From the NCBI RefSeq assembly GCF_000967965.1, contig NZ_LACC01000002.1, forward strand, positions 186,001 to 250,000: a DNA stretch of 64,000 nt. The letters run 5' to 3'. This DNA is from Pseudomonas fluorescens. GTDB lineage: Bacteria > Pseudomonadota > Gammaproteobacteria > Pseudomonadales > Pseudomonadaceae. Shown here piece after piece: positions 9,059 through 18,916 of this stretch; within the stretch, counting starts at the first letter, position 1, and each line of letters opens with the position of its first letter. The notes beneath the pieces are model-generated. The model had not been told where the DNA came from. It made no database searches and saw only the letters and a program-made list of their open reading frames with translations. Both the position numbers and the translations under genes were made by a program.

Positions 9059-10794
9059 GCGCGCTGTGGCCTTACTGGTTCCGCCCCTGGTGGCTGTTGT
9101 TGCTGCCGGTGCTTGGCTGGCTGCTCTGGCAACTCTGGCACCGCAAGAAGCGCGCCGGGCGCTGGCAGATGATCCTGCCTCCAGCCTTTCATACGGCACT
9201 GCTCAGCGGTGGCAGTGGTCGCGACAGTAAATTGCCCTGGATCGCCCTCGGCCTCGCTTGGCTGTTGACCGTGCTCGCCCTGCTGGGACCGAGCTGGCAG
9301 CGTGTCGAGCAGACCAGTCAAAAGCCCGCCGACCCGCTGGTGGTGATACTTGAGCTGACCCCGGAAATGCTCGCCACCGACGTCACGCCCAACCGACTGG
9401 AACAGGCACGACGCAAGCTGCTTGATCTGCTGCAGATTCGCAGCGACGCGCAAACCGCCATCGTCGTCTACGCCGGCAGTGCCCACACGCTGGTACCGCT
9501 ATCAGATGATCTTTCCACCAGCCGCAATCTGTTGGATGCACTGAAACCGTCGTTGATGCCAGAGGCCGGTCACCGCGCCGATCTGGCGGTGCTCAAGGCC
9601 CTGGTGTTGCTCGAACAGGCTGCTTTGGGCGACGGCCGGATCCTGCTGATTGGTTCGTCCCTGACCGACCAGGAGCGGCTTGGCATTCGTCGCGCGCTGA
9701 GCGGCAAATCGACTCAATTCCTGATGCTCGGCATCGGCACCGCCGAAGGCTCGCCCATCACCCAGGAAGATGGCAGCTTCCTCAAGGATGAACAAGGCGC
9801 CATTCTCGTGCCGCGCCTCGACGAGCCTGGTTTGAAAAGTTTTGCCAACGACCTGGATGGCCACTATCGCCAGGCGCGCCTGGACGATAGCGACCTGCAC
9901 GCCCTTGGCCTGCTCGACGGTCCACGCAACTTGCGCAACGACGGTCAGACCTTGCGCCTGGACACCTGGGCCGATCAGGGTTACTGGCTGCTGCTGCCAC
10001 TGTTACTGCTCGCGGCCTGCGCGGGACGTCGCGGTTGGCTGCTATGCCTGCCGCTGCTATTGGCGCTGCCTCAACCGAGCTACGCCTTCGACCTCGCAGA
10101 CCTATGGCTGCGCCCTGATCAACAAGGCGTGCATTTACTCAAGCAGAAGCGCCCTGCGGAGGCCTCCCGACGCTTCGAAAACCACCAGTGGCAAGGCGTG
10201 GCGCTCTATGAGGCCGGCGACTACGCAGGCGCCGCCGAGCGGTTTGCCGAAGGCGACGACGCCCACGCCCACTACAATCGAGGCAATGCCCTGGCAAAAA
10301 GCGGTGAGCTGGAGGCAGCCCTGGACGCTTACGAACAGGCTCTGGAACGTCAACCGGATTTGCGTCCGGCACTGACCAACAAAGCGCTGGTCGAACGTCT
10401 GCTCAAGGAGAAAAATACGCCACCCGCTCCCGAGCCAGACGAAGCCGACAACGCCCGGCCCGAAACCGAATCCCAGGAGCCACCGCCCGGTGCCGCCGCC
10501 CAGCCCTCGAGCAGCGGCGAACCGAAAACCGAAGGGCAACCGCCTCGCCCGGGTGAGGAACAATCGCCCACCACACGGCCGAAACCGGGGACCAACGAGG
10601 TACCAGGCAGCGAACTGGGTGACGAACAACACACCACACCGCCCTTGCGCCCGGCCACCGACAGCATCGAAGGTGAACAGCGCCAGGCACTGGAGCAGTG
10701 GCTGCGGCAGATCCCGGATGACCCCGGTGAACTGCTCAGGCGCAAATTCTGGTACGAACAGCAACAACATCAGGATCAGGAAGAAACTCGATGA
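9055..10794 (+). CDS. BatB/BatC-like VWA protein fused to TPR domain
   Basis: 579 residues. Two N-terminal membrane segments, then a VWA-like domain, a further hydrophobic segment with a cleavable-looking LLLALPQPSYAF near 335, and TPR motifs (HYNRGNALAKSGELEAALDA; ALERQPDLRPALTNKALVER) before a long Pro/Glu-rich low-complexity tail. The metal site is degenerate: where DxSxS is expected the sequence has ELTPE (E100, T102, E104). In Bacteroidetes BatB and BatC are separate; here the VWA and TPR parts are one chain, the usual gammaproteobacterial form. ATGA overlaps on both sides couple it to BatA and BatD. Confidence 0.88.
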   Translation: MSALWPYWFRPWWLLLLPVLGWLLWQLWHRKKRAGRWQMILPPAFHTALLSGGSGRDSKLPWIALGLAWLLTVLALLGPSWQRVEQTSQKPADPLVVILELTPEMLATDVTPNRLEQARRKLLDLLQIRSDAQTAIVVYAGSAHTLVPLSDDLSTSRNLLDALKPSLMPEAGHRADLAVLKALVLLEQAALGDGRILLIGSSLTDQERLGIRRALSGKSTQFLMLGIGTAEGSPITQEDGSFLKDEQGAILVPRLDEPGLKSFANDLDGHYRQARLDDSDLHALGLLDGPRNLRNDGQTLRLDTWADQGYWLLLPLLLLAACAGRRGWLLCLPLLLALPQPSYAFDLADLWLRPDQQGVHLLKQKRPAEASRRFENHQWQGVALYEAGDYAGAAERFAEGDDAHAHYNRGNALAKSGELEAALDAYEQALERQPDLRPALTNKALVERLLKEKNTPPAPEPDEADNARPETESQEPPPGAAAQPSSSGEPKTEGQPPRPGEEQSPTTRPKPGTNEVPGSELGDEQHTTPPLRPATDSIEGEQRQALEQWLRQIPDDPGELLRRKFWYEQQQHQDQEETR

Positions 10795-12437
10795 CCCGCT
10801 TCACCGTATTATTGCTCGCGCTGCTGCATGGCCTGTTGTTCTGCACGGTTCAGGCACAGGCAGCAGAACTGGTCGCCAGTGTTGATCGCAGTCGCCTGAG
10901 CTCGGGCGAGACGGTCGAGCTCACCCTGGAATCCAGCGATGTCACTCAGTTCGGCAAACCTGACCTGACAGCGCTGGAGCCCTTGTTCGAAGTGCGCGGC
11001 ACACGCCAGGTCAACCAGTTGAACACCCTGAGCGGTGAAAACCAGGCCACCACCCGCTGGATCGTCACCCTTCTGCCCCGGCAAAACGGCAGCGTGGTGA
11101 TTCCGTCACTGCAACTGGGCGAACTGCAGAGCCAGCCGATCACCCTGCAAGTGGTCGAGAGCGAAACACCGGACAACCCGAACAAGCGGGCTGCAGTGTT
11201 CATTGATGCCAGCCTCGATCAAACCAGCGTGTACGTACAGGCTCAGGCGGTCCTGACCCTGCGCATCTACCATTCGGTGTCGCTGTACGACGACAGCAGC
11301 CTGCCACCCTTGCAGATACCTGACGCACGCATCGAACAATTGGGCGACTCACGCACCTACGAAAAGGACATCGACGGCCTGCGCCATGGCGTGATCGAAA
11401 TGCGCTACGCGATCTACCCGCAACACAGCGGCGAACTGATCATTCCGGCGCAGGTCTTCAACGCCGCGCTGGTCGACCCGCAACCCGTACAGGACGCCGC
11501 CCAGGGGCCGAAAGCCGGCAAGCTGATGCGCGTCACCTCGGCCGAACTGCTGTTGACGGTCAAGGCCAAGCCCATCACTTATCCAGCCGATGCCCCCTGG
11601 CTGCCTGCACGCAGCCTGACCCTGAGCGAAAGCTGGAACCCGGAGCCGGATCACTCCCAGGTCGGCGATTCACTGACCCGCAGCCTGACGGTGAACGCCG
11701 AAGGCTTGTCCAGCACTCAACTGCCACCGCTGCCCGGCACCGATGTCGGCGGCCTGCGTCGCTACCCGGATCAACCGGTACTCGGTAACCAGAACAGCGA
11801 ACGCGGCCTGGTCGGCAGCCGTGAAGACCGCGAAGCCCTGGTGCCGACACGGACCGGCGCCATCGAATTGCCTACTGTCGACGTGATCTGGTGGAACACC
11901 TTCGAGGACCATCTGGAACACAGCAGCCTGCCCGCTCGCACGCTGCACGTGGCGGCCAATCCGAGCCTGGTGGTCGACACCCCGTCCGGCGCACCGATCG
12001 ATGCCAATGCCGATAGCGAAGCACTCTGGCGCTGGAAGATCAGCACCCTGATCCTCGCCTGCACCACCCTGCTCGGCTTCGGCCTCTGGTGGCGTGGCCG
12101 CTGGCAACCGGCGGTGGCGCGTGTCGCTCAAACCGGCCCCAGCCCGCGCACCGTGCTCGACGACCTCAAGCGCGCCTGCCAGGCCAACGACTCCCACGCC
12201 ACCCGCCAGGCCCTCGACGCCTGGGCCCGCCAGCAGCCGGAGACCCTGGCCGACATGGCCGCCCGCTTCGTGCCACTGTCCAACGCTCTCGACGGCCTGA
12301 ACGGCGCGCTGTACAGCGAAACCGGCCAGCACTGGCAAGGTGACGAGTTGTGGCGCGCGATCAAGGCGATCCCGATGGCCGAACGGGTCCAGGACCCGGT
12401 TGGTGACAGTGGGCTGCCGCCGCTTTATCCCAAATAA
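10791..12437 (+). CDS. BatD-family protein (oxygen tolerance)
   Basis: 548 residues with a signal peptide ending near QAQAAE (residue 25). Long periplasmic beta-rich region typical of BatD: VDRSRLSSGETVELTLES and the second domain VYVQAQAVLTLRIYHSVS; a single C-terminal membrane helix ISTLILACTTLLGFGLWW near 415 and a short cytoplasmic helical tail. Last gene of the moxR operon; a REP doublet follows. Bat proteins were named for Bacteroides aerotolerance; the role in Pseudomonas is unproven, envelope stress or protein assembly being the common suggestion. Confidence 0.9.
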   Translation: MTRFTVLLLALLHGLLFCTVQAQAAELVASVDRSRLSSGETVELTLESSDVTQFGKPDLTALEPLFEVRGTRQVNQLNTLSGENQATTRWIVTLLPRQNGSVVIPSLQLGELQSQPITLQVVESETPDNPNKRAAVFIDASLDQTSVYVQAQAVLTLRIYHSVSLYDDSSLPPLQIPDARIEQLGDSRTYEKDIDGLRHGVIEMRYAIYPQHSGELIIPAQVFNAALVDPQPVQDAAQGPKAGKLMRVTSAELLLTVKAKPITYPADAPWLPARSLTLSESWNPEPDHSQVGDSLTRSLTVNAEGLSSTQLPPLPGTDVGGLRRYPDQPVLGNQNSERGLVGSREDREALVPTRTGAIELPTVDVIWWNTFEDHLEHSSLPARTLHVAANPSLVVDTPSGAPIDANADSEALWRWKISTLILACTTLLGFGLWWRGRWQPAVARVAQTGPSPRTVLDDLKRACQANDSHATRQALDAWARQQPETLADMAARFVPLSNALDGLNGALYSETGQHWQGDELWRAIKAIPMAERVQDPVGDSGLPPLYPK

Positions 12438-12448
12438 ACACCGATCTT

Positions 12449-12588
12449 TGTGGCGAGGGGGCTTGCCCCCGTTGGGCCGCGAAGCGGTCCCCTAATTCCT
12501 TCAGACATACCGAGCTGTCAGGATTTACGGCCGCTTCGCAACCGAACGGGGGCAAGCCCCCTCGCCACAGGCAAGCTCCCTCGCCACA
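12449..12588. repeat. REP doublet (REPIN), GGGGGCTTGCCCCC class, with an extra partial copy
   Basis: Left arm TGTGGCGAGGGGGCTTGCCC and right arm in inverse ending CCCCTCGCCACA at 12569, with a further partial copy GCAAGCTCCCTCGCCACA (12571-12588). Lies between batD and sbcD. Confidence 0.85.
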
Positions 12589-12692
12589 AAACATTCCATC
12601 GCGCGATCGGCCATTTAAACCAGTAAACTCTCTCCCCTTTCGCCGCCTTCATTTTTCCCGCGGCCATTACCTATTTCGTAGCGGAGTCCGCC

Positions 12693-13937
12693 TTGCGCTT
12701 GTTTCACACCTCCGACTGGCACCTCGGGCAGAACCTGCACGGCCAGGATCGCGATTTCGAACACGGCTGTTTTCTCGACTGGCTGTTGCGCCAGTTGAAA
12801 CTGGATCAACCGGATGTGCTGTTGATCGCCGGCGATATCTTCGACACGGTCAATCCGCCGGTCAAAGCCCAGGAACGCCTCTACGACTTCATCGTCAGCG
12901 CCCACGAACAGCAGCCGTTGCTGACCATCGTGATGATCGCCGGCAACCACGATTCCGGCTCGCGGATCGAACTGCCCGCGCCCTTGATGCGCCGTTTGCG
13001 CACCCATGCCCTCGGTCGTGTGTTGTGGCTGGATGACGGGCAACTGGATGCCGAGCGCCTGTTGCTGCCCTTGCCGGATGCCAGTGGTGAAATCGCCGGC
13101 TGGTGCCTGGCGCTGCCATTCCTGCGCCCGGCGGAAGTCACCGGCGCGCACTTGGGTGACAACTACTTGCGCGGGATTGGTCAGGTGCACGAGTGGCTGA
13201 TCGAAGCGGCCAACGCCAAGCGCCAGCCGGGCCAGGCGCTGATCGCCATCAGCCACGCACACATGGCCGGCGGTTCGGTGTCGGAAGACTCCGAGCGCAG
13301 CCTGATCATCGGCAACGCCGAAGCCCTGCCCGCCAGCCTGTTCGGGCCGAGCATCAGCTACGTCGCCCTCGGCCACTTGCACAAACCGCAGAAGGTCAAC
13401 GGCGAGGAACGCATACGCTACAGCGGCTCGCCGATTCCGCTGTCGTTCTCCGAGATCAGCTATCAGCACCAGATTCTCGACATCAAGCTCGACGGCGAGA
13501 CCCTGGTCAGCGTCGAGCCGAAACTGATCCCCCGCGCGGTCAACCTGCAACGCATCGGCCCGGCGCCATTGAGCGAGATCCTGCTGCAACTGGCGGACCT
13601 GCCGAACATCGACCTGTTGGCCGACATCCAGCGCCAGCCATGGCTGGAGGTACGGGTGCGCCTCGACGAACCGCAGCCCGACCTGCGCAATCAAGTGGAA
13701 ACCGCCCTGCAAGGCAAGGCCGTGCGCCTGGTGCGCATCGCCGCCGAGTATGCCGGCAACGGCGGCCGTGACGGAGCCGACGAAGGCAGCACGCTGATCG
13801 AACTGGACCAGCTCACGCCTCAGGAACTGTTCAGCCGCGCCTGGCAGGACAACTACGGCAGCGAGGTCGACGAGCAGACCCTCAAGGACTTTGCCGAGCT
13901 GTTGCAGGATGTGCAGATGGAGAGCGAACAGCCATGA
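12693..13937 (+). CDS. sbcD: Exonuclease subunit SbcD
   Basis: 414 residues from a TTG start (MRLFHTSDWHLGQN) with GGAG about 6 bases upstream; no better ATG exists in frame. All metallophosphoesterase motifs are visible: DWHLG, AGDIFD, GNHDSG, SHAHM and LGHLHKPQ. Nuclease half of the SbcCD (Mre11/Rad50-like) complex, which opens hairpins and processes ends during replication and repair in the cytoplasm. It overlaps sbcC by 4 bases (ATGA), matching one-to-one assembly. Length is close to the E. coli protein. Confidence 0.96.
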   Translation: MRLFHTSDWHLGQNLHGQDRDFEHGCFLDWLLRQLKLDQPDVLLIAGDIFDTVNPPVKAQERLYDFIVSAHEQQPLLTIVMIAGNHDSGSRIELPAPLMRRLRTHALGRVLWLDDGQLDAERLLLPLPDASGEIAGWCLALPFLRPAEVTGAHLGDNYLRGIGQVHEWLIEAANAKRQPGQALIAISHAHMAGGSVSEDSERSLIIGNAEALPASLFGPSISYVALGHLHKPQKVNGEERIRYSGSPIPLSFSEISYQHQILDIKLDGETLVSVEPKLIPRAVNLQRIGPAPLSEILLQLADLPNIDLLADIQRQPWLEVRVRLDEPQPDLRNQVETALQGKAVRLVRIAAEYAGNGGRDGADEGSTLIELDQLTPQELFSRAWQDNYGSEVDEQTLKDFAELLQDVQMESEQP

Positions 13938-16900
13938 AAATCCTCGCGATCCGCCTGAAAAACCTCGCCTCGCTGGCCGGGCCGTTTGAAATCGACTTCA
14001 CCGCGGAACCCCTGGCCAGTGCCGGACTGTTCGCCATCACCGGGCCCACCGGCGCCGGCAAAAGCACCTTGCTCGATGCCCTGTGCCTGGCGCTGTTTGG
14101 CGCCGTACCGCGCCTGAACAACACCGGCCGCGACGCCAAGGTGCCCGACGCCGACGGCGAAATCGCTACCGGCGACCCGCGTACCCTGCTGCGTCGCGGC
14201 ACGGGTGAAGGCTATGCGGAAGTGGATTTCGTCGGTGTCGACGGTCGCCGTTACCGCGCCCGCTGGGAAGCCAATCGCGCCCGGGACAAGGCCGCCGGCA
14301 AGCTGCAGGCCAGTCGCCAGAGCTTGCGTGACATCGATCAGGATCAATTGCTCGCCAGCCAGAAAGGCGAATACAAGACTCAGCTCGAAGCCGCGCTGGG
14401 GCTGAATTTCGAACAGTTCACCCGCGCGGTGATGTTGGCGCAAAGCGAGTTCAGCGCATTCCTCAAGGCCGATGACAACGACCGCAGCGAACTGCTGGAA
14501 AAACTCACCGACACGGCGCTCTACACCCGCCTCGGTCGTCGCGCCTTCGACAAGACCAAAGAGGCTCGCGAGGCGCACAAGCTGCTGCAGGATCAGGCCA
14601 GCGGTGTGACGCCGCTGTCACCCGAAGCCCGCGCGGAACTGGATGAGCGCTTCAACCAGGCGCAGCAGCAACTCAAGACCCAACAAGCGCAGCTCAAACA
14701 GCTTGAACTGCAGGACACCTGGCTCAAGGACCTGCGTCGCTTGCAGGACGAACATCTGGCCGCCAGCGAACAACTGCAATCGGCACAGACCCACTGGGAG
14801 GCCTTGGCCAGTGAGCGCTTGAGGCTCACCCGCCTCGAACAGCTGGCCCCACAACGGCACCAGTTCGCTCGTAAGGCCGAGGTCGATGCGCTGCTGACAC
14901 CCCTGGCGGCGCAAATTGCCTTGCACACGCAGCAGCATGGCGAACTCGGTGAGCGTCAGACGCAGCTTGAGCAACAGCTCGGCAGCGCCCGGATCGCCTT
15001 GAGCGAAACCCAACAACGGCAAGCCGACAGCACGCCGTTGCTGCGTCAGGCCTTCGAAGCACAAAGCACCCTCGCCCGCCTGGCCAAGGACACCGCCCTC
15101 AGCGCCGAAGCCAGGCAACAGGCGCAACAGGCCTGCACCCAGGGCCAGGGCACGATTCAGACCTTGCTCGATCAGCAAGCCCGTGGCGCCGGGGACTTAC
15201 AGCGCATCGCCAGCGGGCTGGAGCAAAGCACGCATCTGGCACCGTTAAGCGATGCCTGGAATGCCTACCGTGATCGCCTGCAACAGTTGATGTTGATCGG
15301 CAACCGGTTGAATCAGGGCCAGGCCGAACTGGCCAGCCTCGAACAAAACGCCGCGAACACTGAACAAGCGCTCACCGCGCAGAAGCAACAACTTGAAGTG
15401 CTGTTCAAGGAGGCCGGCGCCGAACCGGATGCCGTCGCCGAGCAGATCGGCATCCTGGGCAGCCTGTTGCAGGACAACCGCAAGCAACTGCGCGCCGTCG
15501 AAGACCTTGCACGCCTGTGGGCCAGCCAGCAGGACCTGGACAAGCGCAGCGCCGAGCTGCAACAACGCCAGCTCACCGCGCAGCAGGAACGTGAACGTTT
15601 GACCCAGGACGGGGTCAAGGCCAAGGCTGATCTGAGCGTTGCCGAACAGACCCTCAACGTCACGCGCGAACTGCTGGAGCGTCAGCGTCTGGCGCGCAGT
15701 GCCAGTGTCGAAGAGCTGCGTGCGCAGTTGCAGGACGATCAGCCTTGCCCGGTCTGCGGCAGTAACGAGCATCCCTATCATCAGCCGGAAGCCCTGCTGC
15801 AGAGCCTCGGTCGCTTTGATGAAAGCGAACAGGCCAACGCGCAGAAGGCCGTCGACCTGCTCAAGGAAAAACTCACTGATCTGCGTGCCGAGGTCGGCGG
15901 GCTGATCGCCCAGCAAAAGGAACTGCTGCAACAGCAAGAGCAACTGGCAACCCAGCAAAAGGCCCTCGCCCCAAGTCTGGAAGCGCATCCGCTGGCGACC
16001 CAACTGCTGAACCAGGATGCCGCCAAACGCGATGCCTGGCTCATCCAACAAAACAGCCAGCTTAACCAGAGCATCAGCCAGGACGAGCAACGGCAGAGCG
16101 CGCTGCTCACCCTGCAACAGGATGCCGCGCGCCTGACCCAGCAACTGCGCCATGCTGAAACCGCGCACCAGCAAGCGGCCCAGCACCTGAGCAATCAACA
16201 GCGCGAACTGGGCAACGACCGCCAGCGCCTGGACGAAGAACTCAGCGCATTCGCCAACCTGCTGCCGGCCGAAACCCTGCAAGCACTGCGCGTCGAACCG
16301 GCCGCGACCTTCATGCAGCTCGACCGGCAGATCGCCGAACGCCTGGCGCAACTCGAGCAACAAAAGGAAGAACTGGCCGAGCAGCAACAGCGCCAGCAAA
16401 ACCTGGAGAAAGAACAGGATCGCCAGCACAGCCGCGTGCAGCAATTGCACGCCGCCAAACAGCAGTTCACTGGACTGGCCGAGCAGCAACAGGCGAGCCA
16501 GCACACGCTCGGGCAATTACTCGGCGAACACAGCAGCGCCGAGCATTGGCAGCAGCAACTGGAACAGGCCGTGGAACAGGCGCGCAGCGCCGAAACCAGC
16601 ACCGCGCAGTCGCTGCAAAGCGTCCTCACGCAGTCTGTGCAACTCGCCGCCGAGCTCAAGGCACAGCAGGAACGCCTGCACGCACTGGAAGGCGAAGAAC
16701 GTGAGCTCGCCGGCAAGATCGGCGACTGGCGTGCCCGTCATCCCGAACTGGACGACGGTGGCCTCGAAGTCCTGCTGCGCGTCGACGACACTCAGGTCAG
16801 CGAACTGCGCCAGCGCTTGCAGCACAGCGAAAAAGCCATCGAACAGGCCAGCGTCCTGGTGCAGGAGCGCAACAAACACCTGCTCAATCATCAGGCTCAA

Positions 16901-17575
16901 CAAAACGGCAACCTCGATGCCGAGCAGTTAGCCAGTGCGCTGATCGACCTGCAAAACCTCGCCGCCACCAGCGAGCAACACTGCGCCGAACTGCGCGCCG
17001 AACAGGCCGAGGACCAGCGCCGACAAAACGCCAATCAGGCCCTGGCGCAGCAGATTGCCGATGCCTATAGCGAGTACCAACGCTGGGCACGCCTGAATGC
17101 GTTGATCGGCTCCGCTACCGGCGACACCTTCCGCAAGATCGCCCAGGCCTACAACCTCGACCTGCTGGTGCATCACGCCAACGTGCAACTGCGCCAACTG
17201 GTGCGCCGCTATCGCCTCAAGCGCGGCGGCAGCATGCTCGGCTTGCTGGTGATGGACACCGAAATGGGCGACGAACTGCGTTCGGTGCATTCGCTGTCCG
17301 GTGGCGAGACCTTCCTGGTCTCGCTGGCGCTGGCCCTCGGCCTGGCGTCGATGGCATCGAGCACATTGAAAATCGAGTCGTTGTTCATCGACGAAGGCTT
17401 CGGCAGCCTCGATCCGGAATCCCTGCAACTGGCCATGGACGCACTCGACGGATTGCAGGCCCAGGGCCGCAAGGTCGCGGTGATTTCCCACGTACAGGAA
17501 ATGCATGAACGGATTCCGGTGCAGATTCAGGTCCAGCGCCAGGGCAACGGCCTGAGCACCCTGGAGGTGAAATGA
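13934..17575 (+). CDS. sbcC: Exonuclease subunit SbcC (Rad50-like SMC ATPase)
   Basis: 1213 residues. Walker A GPTGAGKST at 37-45, long Gln/Glu-rich coiled coil on both sides of a zinc hook CPVCG (C605, C608), then the ABC signature SLSGGETFLVSLALALG and Walker B SLFIDEGFGSLD near the C-terminus. It is the ATP-driven arm of SbcCD: the hook dimerises complexes and the coils bridge DNA ends. The coiled coil is very rich in glutamine, giving a CAG/CAA-heavy stretch. Overlaps the sbcD stop and the downstream glutathione transferase start. Confidence 0.96.
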   Translation: MKILAIRLKNLASLAGPFEIDFTAEPLASAGLFAITGPTGAGKSTLLDALCLALFGAVPRLNNTGRDAKVPDADGEIATGDPRTLLRRGTGEGYAEVDFVGVDGRRYRARWEANRARDKAAGKLQASRQSLRDIDQDQLLASQKGEYKTQLEAALGLNFEQFTRAVMLAQSEFSAFLKADDNDRSELLEKLTDTALYTRLGRRAFDKTKEAREAHKLLQDQASGVTPLSPEARAELDERFNQAQQQLKTQQAQLKQLELQDTWLKDLRRLQDEHLAASEQLQSAQTHWEALASERLRLTRLEQLAPQRHQFARKAEVDALLTPLAAQIALHTQQHGELGERQTQLEQQLGSARIALSETQQRQADSTPLLRQAFEAQSTLARLAKDTALSAEARQQAQQACTQGQGTIQTLLDQQARGAGDLQRIASGLEQSTHLAPLSDAWNAYRDRLQQLMLIGNRLNQGQAELASLEQNAANTEQALTAQKQQLEVLFKEAGAEPDAVAEQIGILGSLLQDNRKQLRAVEDLARLWASQQDLDKRSAELQQRQLTAQQERERLTQDGVKAKADLSVAEQTLNVTRELLERQRLARSASVEELRAQLQDDQPCPVCGSNEHPYHQPEALLQSLGRFDESEQANAQKAVDLLKEKLTDLRAEVGGLIAQQKELLQQQEQLATQQKALAPSLEAHPLATQLLNQDAAKRDAWLIQQNSQLNQSISQDEQRQSALLTLQQDAARLTQQLRHAETAHQQAAQHLSNQQRELGNDRQRLDEELSAFANLLPAETLQALRVEPAATFMQLDRQIAERLAQLEQQKEELAEQQQRQQNLEKEQDRQHSRVQQLHAAKQQFTGLAEQQQASQHTLGQLLGEHSSAEHWQQQLEQAVEQARSAETSTAQSLQSVLTQSVQLAAELKAQQERLHALEGEERELAGKIGDWRARHPELDDGGLEVLLRVDDTQVSELRQRLQHSEKAIEQASVLVQERNKHLLNHQAQQNGNLDAEQLASALIDLQNLAATSEQHCAELRAEQAEDQRRQNANQALAQQIADAYSEYQRWARLNALIGSATGDTFRKIAQAYNLDLLVHHANVQLRQLVRRYRLKRGGSMLGLLVMDTEMGDELRSVHSLSGGETFLVSLALALGLASMASSTLKIESLFIDEGFGSLDPESLQLAMDALDGLQAQGRKVAVISHVQEMHERIPVQIQVQRQGNGLSTLEVK

Positions 17576-18168
17576 ACACCCTGTATTCCTTCCGCCGCTG
17601 CCCGTACGCCATGCGCGCACGCATGGCCCTGCGCTACTCGGGCGTGGCCGTGGACATTGTCGAAGTCAGCCTGAAGGCCAAGCCCGCCGAAATGCTCGCG
17701 CTATCGGGCAAAGGCACGGTGCCGGTGCTGAGCGCCGATGGCCGGGTGATCGACGAAAGCCTGGACATCATGCGCTGGGCCCTGGCACAGAACGATCCGC
17801 AGGACTGGTTGCTCAAGGACGATCCTGTGGCAGCGGCGCAAATCGCCCCGTTGATCGAACACAACGATCTGGTGTTCAAGGTGCACTTGAATCGCTACAA
17901 GTACGCCGAGCGTTATCCCGAGCAACCGATGGAGGTTTATCGCGGTGAAGGCGAGGTGTTTTTGCAAAGGCTGGAGGCGTTGCTGGAGGGACGCGACTAC
18001 TTGCTCGCCAGCCATCCAAGCCTGGCCGATGTGGCGCTGATGCCCTTCGTGCGCCAGTTCGCCCATGTAAACCGCGAATGGTTTGCGCAGACGCCGTATC
18101 GGCGGTTGCAGGGCTGGTTGCAGCGTTTTTTGGAGTCGGACTTGTTTACGGGCGTGATGCGCAAGTAA
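17572..18168 (+). CDS. Glutathione S-transferase family protein (CPYA type)
   Basis: 198 residues. Thioredoxin-like N-domain begins MNTLYSFRRCPYAMRAR; the Cys10-Pro-Tyr-Ala motif is that of glutaredoxin-2-like and omega-like transferases that use a cysteine rather than tyrosine or serine. GKGTVPVL carries the cis-proline and DESLDI the gamma-glutamyl site; the helical C-domain includes HPSLADVALMPFVRQ. Probably a glutathione-dependent thiol transferase or dehydroascorbate-reductase-like enzyme. Coupled to sbcC by a 4-base overlap; no functional tie to DNA repair is evident. Confidence 0.88.
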   Translation: MNTLYSFRRCPYAMRARMALRYSGVAVDIVEVSLKAKPAEMLALSGKGTVPVLSADGRVIDESLDIMRWALAQNDPQDWLLKDDPVAAAQIAPLIEHNDLVFKVHLNRYKYAERYPEQPMEVYRGEGEVFLQRLEALLEGRDYLLASHPSLADVALMPFVRQFAHVNREWFAQTPYRRLQGWLQRFLESDLFTGVMRK

Positions 18169-18180
18169 GAACACCGTCAC

Positions 18181-18312
18181 TGTGGCGAGGGAGCTTGCTC
18201 CCGCTGGGCTGCGAAGCGGCCCCAAATCCTGTGCACTCAACTCTTCAGGTAAACCACATCAACCGGTTGACGACTGCTGCGCAGCCGAGCGGGAGCAAGC
18301 TCCCTCGCCACA
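18181..18312. repeat. REP doublet (REPIN), GGGAGCTTGCTCCC class
   Basis: TGTGGCGAGGGAGCTTGCTC at the left and the inverse ending GGGAGCAAGCTCCCTCGCCACA at the right (within 18291-18312), with shorter GCTGCGAAGC / GCTGCGCAGC arms inside. Same class as 12449, 27188 and 50289. Confidence 0.85.
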
Positions 18313-18334
18313 GAAGAACCCGTTAGCTGTGGGT

Positions 18335-18592
18335 TTACGCCAACACCTCACACATCCCGATCGCCGAGCAATCCACCTGGAACGGCCCGAAAACCACGCC
18401 TTCATTCCTGATCGGCGGATTGCCGGCCAGCATGCCTTGGGCATTGGCGTTTTCGATGCTGCGGGCAATGTTGTGATTGGCTTCGATGGCCCGTGCCACC
18501 GAGCCCGCCGAGCCCTGGCCGATTCCCAACAGGGAGGATCCGTTGGTCATGAACGCCAGGAAGGCGATGACCCAGAGTCTGTGCCCTTTCAT
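18335..18592 (-). CDS. Small exported or membrane protein, unknown
   Basis: 85 residues beginning MKGHRLWVIAFLAFMTNGSS, a signal-peptide-like hydrophobic N-terminus followed by a polar region with two cysteines near the end (DCSAIGMC). No known domain recognised. Its start overlaps the stop of the upstream 70-residue gene by 4 bases (ATGA), so the two probably form a translationally coupled pair. Codon use is that of the host. It could be a periplasmic partner of the upstream single-pass membrane protein. Confidence 0.65.
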   Translation of the reverse strand: MKGHRLWVIAFLAFMTNGSSLLGIGQGSAGSVARAIEANHNIARSIENANAQGMLAGNPPIRNEGVVFGPFQVDCSAIGMCEVLA

Positions 18593-18801
18593 GCGCCGAT
18601 GACTCCCGCGAGTTCCGCCTGATCAACTCGCGCGTTTTGCCCACTGTGTTCAAACTGGATGCCGGGATGAGCGACCTGGATCGGTGCTTCGAAGGTGACT
18701 TGCGACTGGGCTGAAAGGCTGACCAGCAGCACCATGGCAAGGTAAAGACCGATCGCTACATAGGCTCCGTGTTTGGCAGAAGTGAGAATTGCGCTGGCCA
18801 T
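18589..18801 (-). CDS. Small single-pass membrane protein, unknown
   Basis: 70 residues. The start at 18801 (MASAILTSAKHGAY) is chosen over an upstream ATG because GGAG lies 7 bases before it. One hydrophobic segment (VAIGLYLAMVLLVSLSA, about 14-30), then a polar C-terminus with TFEAPIQVAHPGIQFEHSG, suggesting a short exported tail. No family recognised. First gene of a two-gene unit with the 85-residue protein downstream. Confidence 0.65.
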   Translation of the reverse strand: MASAILTSAKHGAYVAIGLYLAMVLLVSLSAQSQVTFEAPIQVAHPGIQFEHSGQNARVDQAELAGVIGA

Positions 18802-18916
18802 GATGTTCTCCGCAGGCATGTTTCAATGCCCACAGAATCGATCAAAAAAGCCTGGGTAACCACTCAGGGTTATCCATAGTGACCATCAACTTCATTGATC
18901 ATTAAGCCAGACTATT

